Part shown: piece by piece, positions 58,481-64,000 of the stretch
How positions within the stretch are numbered: the stretch's first letter is position 1
Layout of the letters: each line of letters starts with the position of its first letter
Source: an uncultured Oscillospiraceae bacterium
Lineage (GTDB): Bacteria > Bacillota > Clostridia > Oscillospirales > Oscillospiraceae
Reading direction: 5' to 3'
DNA length: 64,000 nucleotides
NCBI GenBank assembly: GCA_947581795.1
Contig: CANPVS010000005.1
Coordinates: forward strand, 1 to 64,000
Notes under the pieces: model-generated
Seen by the model: only the letters and a program-made list of their open reading frames with translations
Database searches by the model: none
What the model was told of the DNA's origin: nothing
Made by a program: the position numbers and the translations under genes

Positions 58481-61219
58481 TTACCGGCGGCTGCCCTTCT
58501 TCTTGGTGAGAAGGATGATCACGATGGCCAGCGCGGCCACCAGGAGCACCAGGATCGCCACATACAGCGCGATGGGGGTCTCATCACCGGTCACAGGAGC
58601 GGTGGGGCCGGTCTGCGCGGGCGCGGCGGTGGTGCCGGGCACAGGCGTCGCGGTGGGAGCGGCGGTGGCCTGCGTGGTGGGAGCGGTACCCTCCACCTGT
58701 ACGCTGACCTCCTTGCTGGTGCCGTCGGTGAAGTTGACACGGAAGGTGTAGCCGCCGTTGCCCCAGGCCTGCCACCGGCTGCCGCCGTTGATCATGGCGG
58801 GCATCAGCGTGATGGTGCTGCCGTTCAGCTTGTAGTCGGTGTCATAGGTAGCGGTGGTCCAGGAGCTGCCGAACTTGATCTCCAGGGTGCTGGGGGTAAG
58901 GCCGCTGAAGGTGATGGGCAGTTCATAGGCCCGGTTCCAGGTCTCCCTGCGGGTCTGCTCAGCCGTGGGCTGCACGTCCGCGGCACGCACGTCCAGCTTC
59001 GTGCTTACCTCATTGTAGGTGGAGCCGTCCGCGTCGTTCAGGAAGGTGAACTTCACGTTATAGGTGGCGGGCTGCAGGCTGTCCAAGAAGGTCTTCTGGA
59101 AGGTAATAGTCTGGCCGTGGTCGCCGTACTGGCCAACGGTGTAGTCGGTGCCGGCTGCCAGGGTATTGGCGGTGACGCCCTCAGCGCCCACGGAGACCGC
59201 GGCGACCTTGGCGTTGGCGAAGTCGAACTTCAGCGGATCGGTGCCGCCGTTCTTCCAGGTGTACATGTCGCTGCCGCCCTGGAACCCGGGGTCCTTGGGC
59301 GCGGCGGCGTTCACGCTCACGATGACGGCGGTATCCTTGTACGTGGTGCCGTCAGCGCCGGGGGTAAAGGTGCAGGTGAAGTAGCAGGTGCTGCCGACGG
59401 TCAGGGTATTCAGATAAGCGGCGGAAAGGGTCACGGTGCTGCCATTGCCGCTGGCGGCGACAGTGTAGCTGCTCTGGTCAAGAGCCGTGCCGCTCAGAGA
59501 AACGCCGTTAACGGTGGCGTTGGTAAATGTGAAGACCAGCGGATCGGTGGCGCCATGAGTCCAGGTGCGGATGCTCACGTCAGTGAGACCGGGGTCGGCC
59601 TCGGTGGACGCGGTCTGAGGATCCTCCACGTAGATGGCGGTGGCGACAGCGCTCTCGGTGATGGTCACAGGATCATTCACATTATGGGCCTCGCCGTTGA
59701 CATCCCAGTGGTCGAAGTGCTTCCCATCGGGAGCGACAAAGGTGCATTCCGCGAAAACGGTACCTTCCTCGACGGTGACCTTCACGTCCTCGCCGGTGCC
59801 CTCACCGGCCGTATAGGTCAGCTCGATCGCGGGCACAGCCGCGGGCACAGGGATCTCCTCCCACAGAGCGGTAATCTGGGTGTCGCCGGTGATGGCGATG
59901 GTCTCGCCGGGCATACGGGTCTCGCCGTTGACGCTCCAGCCGATGAAGCTGTAGCCTTCATAGGTGAAGCCGCACTCGGGCAGGGTCAGGTCGTTGCCCT
60001 CGGTGACCTGGGAGTCATCCATCCAGCCGCCGTTGGCGCCGTTGGGCGCATAGGCCACGGTGTAGACGGCAGGCACATAGTCCTGATCCCACAGGGCATA
60101 GGCGATGGCGTCGCCGCCAATGAAGACGGGATCGCCGGGCTGATAGATGTTGTTCTCCACGTTCCAGCCGGCGAAGGTATAGCCGGTGTAGGTGAAGCCG
60201 CACTCCGGCAGGGTCAGGGGATTGCCCTCGGTGACCTGGGCGGGATCCATCCAGCCGCCGTCAGCCCCATTGGGGTCGTAGGTCACGGTGTAGACAGGGG
60301 CCACATAGGTCTCCGTCCACTGGGCGGTAACAACGGTATCGTTGTAAATGGCGACGGTCTCGCCGGGATTGTAGTTAGCGCCATCGACGCTCCAGCCGGC
60401 GAAATCATACCCATCATAGGTGAAGCCGTTTTCAGGCAGGGTCAGGGAGTTGCCCTCCGTGACCTGGGAGTCGTCCATCCAGCCGCCGTTGGCGCCGTTG
60501 GCGTCATAGGTCACGTTGCACACCGCGGGCTCGTCGATAACTTCAGGCTCGCTCTCCACGGGGCCGGGCGCCACGATGACGCCGGGCGCGGGAGCCTCCA
60601 TGGGCTCCGCCTGGAGATCGCCATAACCGTCCAGGGTCACCTTGGTGATGGGATAGCTGCTGTCCTTGCCCACGTTGACCACCTGGGTGACGCCCACATT
60701 GGCGGTGACCATGGTCTGCACGCCGTCACTGGCGTCGGTGGTCAGGAACAGGTCGATGCCCGCCATCTTCACCGCCTCGCCGCCGTCGGCCTTGCCAACC
60801 GCGATGACCTTGCCCTCGGCCGCAGAGAGGAGCGAGCCAAGCGTGAGGTCGTCCAGTTCATAGTTCACGCCGATGAGGGTGATCTTCTCCCCGTTGGCCT
60901 CCAGGGTCATGGGGTCGCCCAGATACAGGATCTCCGGCACATGCTCTTCGGACTGGGGGCCGATGGCACCCGTGTCAAAGGGACGCGCCTCGTTGAACAC
61001 GATATCCAGGGCTTTGCTTGTGCCGTTGCCGGTCACATCCAGAATATAGCCGTTGGTGTACTCATTCTTCAGCGCGGCGATCTGCTCATCGGTGAGCGCG
61101 TCGCCGTTCACGGCCAGGATGGTGAGGGCGTCCTCCGCCGCATGCGCGCTGGCCCCAAGGCTCACGAACATGCACAGCAGGATGCCGAGCACCACGAGGG
61201 TGGTCCAAGTTTTTCTCAT
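58481..61219 (-). CDS. wall-anchored surface protein with InlB-type B-repeats
   Basis: A 912-residue exported protein. The signal peptide (1-~27) ends SAHA-AE. A unique N-terminal domain spans to ~225. Three Listeria-Bacteroides (InlB-B, Flg_new) repeats of ~75 residues, each with a VTYDPNGADGGWMDPAQVTE-like start and a GYTFAGW core, span ~230-465. Ig-like domains follow. The C-terminus is a T/A/P-rich stretch, APVTGD near residue 876, a membrane helix (YVAILVLLVAALAIVIIL) and KKKGSRR, a sortase-type anchor. The first M (61246) is ignored because M-R-K-T-W at 61219 begins the signal peptide. Probably an adhesin. Confidence 0.88.
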   Translation of the reverse strand: MRKTWTTLVVLGILLCMFVSLGASAHAAEDALTILAVNGDALTDEQIAALKNEYTNGYILDVTGNGTSKALDIVFNEARPFDTGAIGPQSEEHVPEILYLGDPMTLEANGEKITLIGVNYELDDLTLGSLLSAAEGKVIAVGKADGGEAVKMAGIDLFLTTDASDGVQTMVTANVGVTQVVNVGKDSSYPITKVTLDGYGDLQAEPMEAPAPGVIVAPGPVESEPEVIDEPAVCNVTYDANGANGGWMDDSQVTEGNSLTLPENGFTYDGYDFAGWSVDGANYNPGETVAIYNDTVVTAQWTETYVAPVYTVTYDPNGADGGWMDPAQVTEGNPLTLPECGFTYTGYTFAGWNVENNIYQPGDPVFIGGDAIAYALWDQDYVPAVYTVAYAPNGANGGWMDDSQVTEGNDLTLPECGFTYEGYSFIGWSVNGETRMPGETIAITGDTQITALWEEIPVPAAVPAIELTYTAGEGTGEDVKVTVEEGTVFAECTFVAPDGKHFDHWDVNGEAHNVNDPVTITESAVATAIYVEDPQTASTEADPGLTDVSIRTWTHGATDPLVFTFTNATVNGVSLSGTALDQSSYTVAASGNGSTVTLSAAYLNTLTVGSTCYFTCTFTPGADGTTYKDTAVIVSVNAAAPKDPGFQGGSDMYTWKNGGTDPLKFDFANAKVAAVSVGAEGVTANTLAAGTDYTVGQYGDHGQTITFQKTFLDSLQPATYNVKFTFLNDADGSTYNEVSTKLDVRAADVQPTAEQTRRETWNRAYELPITFSGLTPSTLEIKFGSSWTTATYDTDYKLNGSTITLMPAMINGGSRWQAWGNGGYTFRVNFTDGTSKEVSVQVEGTAPTTQATAAPTATPVPGTTAAPAQTGPTAPVTGDETPIALYVAILVLLVAALAIVIILLTKKKGSRR
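59971..60515 (-). repeat. three tandem DNA repeats encoding InlB-type B-repeats
   Basis: Near-identical blocks around GTGACCTGGGAGTCATCCAT start near 59971, 60190 and 60428, spaced about 220-240 bases. Parts of the repeats remain highly similar at DNA level, so copy number could vary by recombination. Confidence 0.75.
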
Positions 61220-61303
61220 AAGGCTGTACCTCCTGAATCCAAGCATTACCGGTCGTGTAATCTTTTTGTTATTAATTGTTATTTCCGTCTGGATTCAGTT
61301 ACA

Positions 61304-61362
61304 ATTCTATCATCAATTCTTGCGGATGTCAACGAGAGTTTCTAAATATTTTCTGAAAATAT
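61304..61362 (-). promoter_or_regulatory. promoter and AT palindrome of the InlB-repeat gene
   Basis: On the minus strand TTGACA (61327-61332), 17 bases and TAGAAT (61304-61309). Just upstream, ATATTTTC-T-GAAAATAT (61346-61362) is a perfect palindrome that may be an UP-like element or operator. Confidence 0.8.
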
Positions 61363-61393
61363 AGAATTTATTACCTATTTGTCACGTTTCCCG

Positions 61394-62785
61394 TTACAGG
61401 TCCAGGCCGGACAGGGTGTTGACCCACCAGCGCTTATGGACCATGACGGCGCCTGCCACGTCCTTGATGATGACGGTGCCGCAGCTGATGGTATAGACCC
61501 ACAGGATGCCGAGGCCCGTAAAATGGGCCACCGCCCACGCCACGGGCACGTTCACCACCCATGTGAAGCAGCAGTCGAACAGGAACGTGACCATGGTCTT
61601 GCCCCCGGAGCGCATGGTGAAGTAGCAGCCCTGGGCGAAGCAGTCCAGGGGCAGGAAAGCCCCCATGACGCAGATGATGTCCCTGGCCAGGGTCCGGACC
61701 TGGGGCGTTGTGTTGTAAAAGCGGGGAAACAGCCCCGACACCAGCGCCATGGTCACGCCGATGACCGTGGCGACGACCACATCCAAGGCCAGGAGCTTCC
61801 GGTCCGTGTCCACGGCCCGCTCCTGCTCCCCTGCCCCCAGCTCCTGGCCCACCACGATGCCGATGGTGGTACCCAGGCTGAAAGCCACCGCGGTGAACAG
61901 GTCGAACAGCACATAGGCGATATTTAATGAAGCCATGACTGTGATGCCCCGGGTGGAGTAGATCTGGTTCAGCATGGCCGTGCCCGTGCACCAGAGGGTC
62001 TCGTTCAGGGTAAGCGGCAGGCTCCGGCGGGTCATGTCCGCCAGCAGCGTCCGGCTCATGGGGAATCCCTCCAGCATCTTATGAGTGAAGAGCACCTCTT
62101 TTTTATGGGCGTGACTCCAGCCGATGTTGATGGCCGCCTCCACCACACGGGACGTGACCGTGGCGACAGCGGCGCCACGCACGCCCAGGGCAGGCGCGCC
62201 CAGCTTGCCGAAGATGAGGATCCAGTTCAGCACCAGATTCACAGCCACCGCCGCCCAGGACGCCGCCATGGGCACAGCGGCGTGGCCCGCCTCCCGCAGC
62301 GTGGAGGCGTAGACCGTGGCCACGGCAAAGGGGATCATCTCCCACAGCATGATGCGCAGATAGTCATAGGCGTAGCCCATGACCTCTTCGGTCGTCCCCG
62401 CCTCGCCGGTGATGTAAAAGCCAATGAGCTGCCGGCCGAACAGGCCGAATACCGCCACACAGGCCAGGCACATGGCCAGCGCGGTCAGGAACTTATAGCG
62501 GAAGGCCGCCTTGAAGCTCCTGGCCTGCCCCGCGCCCCAGTACTGGGCGCAGAAGATGCCCGGGCCGGAGACAGCGCCGAAAATGACCAGGTTGAAGATG
62601 AAGAACAGCTGTCCCACGATGGCCACGCCGCTCATGGAGGCGGTGCCCGTCTGTCCCACCATGATGTTGTCCAGCAGGTTGACGAAGTTGGTCACCACGT
62701 TCTGGAGCATGATGGGCAGCGCCACCGCCATGGCCCGGCGATAGAACCGCCGGTCCCCGATAAACTTGCTGGCCAAAGCTTTCAT
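61394..62785 (-). CDS. MATE-family multidrug/cation antiporter
   Basis: A 463-residue protein with twelve predicted membrane helices in two similar halves (FYRRAMAVALPIMLQNVVTN; MTRRSLPLTLNETLWCTGTA), the MATE layout. It likely exports cationic drugs or metabolites with Na+ or H+. GGAGG precedes ATG 62785. It is monocistronic, with a consensus promoter and short leader. The exact substrate is unknown. Confidence 0.92.
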   Translation of the reverse strand: MKALASKFIGDRRFYRRAMAVALPIMLQNVVTNFVNLLDNIMVGQTGTASMSGVAIVGQLFFIFNLVIFGAVSGPGIFCAQYWGAGQARSFKAAFRYKFLTALAMCLACVAVFGLFGRQLIGFYITGEAGTTEEVMGYAYDYLRIMLWEMIPFAVATVYASTLREAGHAAVPMAASWAAVAVNLVLNWILIFGKLGAPALGVRGAAVATVTSRVVEAAINIGWSHAHKKEVLFTHKMLEGFPMSRTLLADMTRRSLPLTLNETLWCTGTAMLNQIYSTRGITVMASLNIAYVLFDLFTAVAFSLGTTIGIVVGQELGAGEQERAVDTDRKLLALDVVVATVIGVTMALVSGLFPRFYNTTPQVRTLARDIICVMGAFLPLDCFAQGCYFTMRSGGKTMVTFLFDCCFTWVVNVPVAWAVAHFTGLGILWVYTISCGTVIIKDVAGAVMVHKRWWVNTLSGLDL

Positions 62786-62816
62786 GGCTGCCTCCTTCCT
62801 TCACACACAGCCCGTC

Positions 62817-62845
62817 ATTATACAGGAGCGCCTGTCGCTTGTCAA
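62817..62845 (-). promoter_or_regulatory. MATE gene promoter, consensus sigma-A
   Basis: On the minus strand TTGACA (62840-62845), 17 bases and TATAAT (62817-62822) match the consensus exactly, about 30 bases before the ATG. Confidence 0.87.
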
Positions 62846-62977
62846 TTTCTCCTTCTCTCCGTCCCGGCGCTTTTCTTTTTCCCATGCCTGTGATAGAATA
62901 CCCATAGAATTAAATGTATGTGCGCCGACAGGCGGCGCATACTGAACGCATCAACAAAACGCGAAGCGAGGCCTTCT

Positions 62978-64000
62978 ATGCACACCATCTTATCGCTCAT
63001 CCTGGCTTTTCTCGTCGCCTTCTCCGCCGCAGACGGTCTTGACGGTCTGCGGGACACCCTTGCCCTGCGCCGGGACCGGCTGGCGGCGGCGGGCGACGTG
63101 CTCCGCCCTCAGGCCGCCGCCCCGGTCGTGGCCCCGGCGGCCGAGCCGGCCGTGGATGTGGACTGGGAGGACATCTCCTACGTCCACTATGACCCCGCCG
63201 CCTTTGACGCGGGCGTGGAGGAGCTCGCCGTCCTGGCGGAGGGCGAGGACAGCCAGGCCCTCATCAATCAGTATGAGGAGCTGTACGACCAGTTCATCTG
63301 CGCCTATACCCTCGCGGAGGTGGCCTATGTCCGCTTCAGCGACGACGTGACGGACCAGTACTGGTCCGACGAGTCCGTCTACAGCGAGACTCTTGTGGCC
63401 GATATGCAGGATGAACTTTTCACCGCCTGCCGCCAGGCGGTCCAGGGTCCCTGTGGGGACGGCTTCCGCGCCCATGTGGGCGAGAGCCTCGCGGATATGT
63501 TCCAGAACTATGTGCCCATGACGGACCGGGCGTCGGAACTGATGCGCCGGGAGGCGGAGCTGGTGGACGAATACTACGAGCGCATGAACGGCGCCGCTGA
63601 CGTCACCTACGACTACGAGGGCGAGGCCTGGACCACGGACATGATCAACGGCTTCCAGGGCGCTGACCTGGCCTACCGGGACTATGACGGTTATCTGGAG
63701 GTGTTCTACGGCCTGCAGAAGGTCGTCTGCGACCAGGTAGGGCCCCTGTTTGAGGAACTGGTGGACATCCGCGCGGAGCGGGCGGCCATCGCCGGGTATG
63801 AGGATTACGCGGATATGGCCTACGAGCAGCTGTATATGCGGGACTATACCCCAGAAGACGCCCAGATTCTCTGCGACGCGGTAAAGCCCATCGCCCGGGC
63901 TTACTACGACAGCCGTTACTACGCCGACGCCTGGGGCGACACCGGCGACGTGACCCCTCAGATGGATGAGGGGGCCCTCCTGGACGCGCTGGGCACCTGC
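62978..64000 (+). CDS. secreted M3-family oligoendopeptidase-like protein (3' partial)
   Basis: The first 341 codons run off the window. Residues 1-~19 look like a signal peptide or anchor (HTILSLILAFLVAFSAADG), then an A/P-rich linker. From ~65 the sequence resembles the N-terminal lid of M3 peptidases: LINQYEELYDQFICAYTLAE, AELVDEYYERMNGAAD, and RAAIAGYEDYADMAYEQLYM. The HExxH zinc site, expected further on, is not in the window. The ribosome binding site (GCGAGG) is modest. An export signal on an M3 enzyme is unusual, as most are cytoplasmic. Identity is moderately secure. Confidence 0.72.
   Translation, partial: MHTILSLILAFLVAFSAADGLDGLRDTLALRRDRLAAAGDVLRPQAAAPVVAPAAEPAVDVDWEDISYVHYDPAAFDAGVEELAVLAEGEDSQALINQYEELYDQFICAYTLAEVAYVRFSDDVTDQYWSDESVYSETLVADMQDELFTACRQAVQGPCGDGFRAHVGESLADMFQNYVPMTDRASELMRREAELVDEYYERMNGAADVTYDYEGEAWTTDMINGFQGADLAYRDYDGYLEVFYGLQKVVCDQVGPLFEELVDIRAERAAIAGYEDYADMAYEQLYMRDYTPEDAQILCDAVKPIARAYYDSRYYADAWGDTGDVTPQMDEGALLDALGTC

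Noticed and set aside
59971..60515. CRISPR-like tandem repeats
   Set aside because: The repeats are in frame, about 225 bases apart and encode InlB-type B-repeat domains. There are no short spacers or cas genes.
56549..61345. 1598-codon open frame on the plus strand
   Set aside because: It runs antisense across the aminotransferase, binding-lipoprotein and InlB-repeat genes, which have clear homology, ribosome binding sites and terminators. The long frame is a by-product of GC-rich codons and has a G/A/V/H-rich, domain-free translation.

Overview
The window reads as chromosome of a high-GC, spore-forming Clostridia, most like gut Oscillospiraceae (Oscillibacter/Flavonifractor type). The evidence is a complete spoIIIA operon, spoVAD/spoVAE, the Firmicutes block spoIIIA-asp23-nusB-xseAB-ispA-dxs-tlyA-nadK-argR-recN, IreB, YlmH, a class B sortase, Gram-positive CpsBCD/LCP proteins and strong AAAGGAG-type ribosome binding sites. 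No rRNA, tRNA or CRISPR array was recognised.

Region 1 (1-9968) is an accessory mosaic. On the left is a scrap of conjugative or plasmid-like DNA: a ParM-like actin, a ParR-like adaptor, a centromere-like TGATACCA array, a DUF3847 protein and a mobL relaxase gene cut after its first ~90 codons. A GntR regulator then faces a TRAP transporter operon (dctQ-dctM-amidohydrolase-dctP), with a 159-bp near-palindrome, a consensus promoter and a perfect operator-like inverted repeat between them. On the right are a large serine recombinase fragment and a GH42 beta-galactosidase gene without its 5' half.

Region 2 (10014-30081, all minus) is core genome. From spoIIIAA leftwards come spoIIIA, asp23, nusB, xseA, xseB, ispA, a large LRR/cell-wall-binding surface protein, dxs, tlyA, nadK, argR, recN, tyrS and a TrpXYZ-type ABC importer. 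Genes overlap by ATGA or GTGA junctions in long runs. New promoters appear at asp23, dxs and the importer.

Region 3 (30246-42139, plus) is a long, tightly coupled operon: a heterodimeric ABC exporter with one degenerate ATP site, a family-4 uracil-DNA glycosylase, a DUF2156 protein, a GNAT acetyltransferase, a TetM/EF-G-like GTPase fused to a YacP/Rae1-like NYN nuclease, an HExxH protein and YlmH. A pair of inverted repeat arms separates it from spoVAD-spoVAE. The GTPase-nuclease fusion is the most interesting single gene here. Its parts suggest GTP-driven delivery of an mRNA nuclease to the ribosomal A site.

Region 4 (42186-62785, mostly minus) holds envelope and housekeeping genes: an ECF sigma/anti-sigma pair with a matching upstream promoter; a cpsC-cpsD-cpsB-srtB-SPQTG protein-LCP operon; DUF3842 and pyrimidine nucleoside phosphorylase; nnr-lipoprotein-alr-mazF; ireB; an aminotransferase; an oligopeptide-type binding lipoprotein; a wall-anchored InlB-repeat protein; and a MATE exporter. 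A secreted M3-type peptidase gene starts at 62978 and runs off the end.
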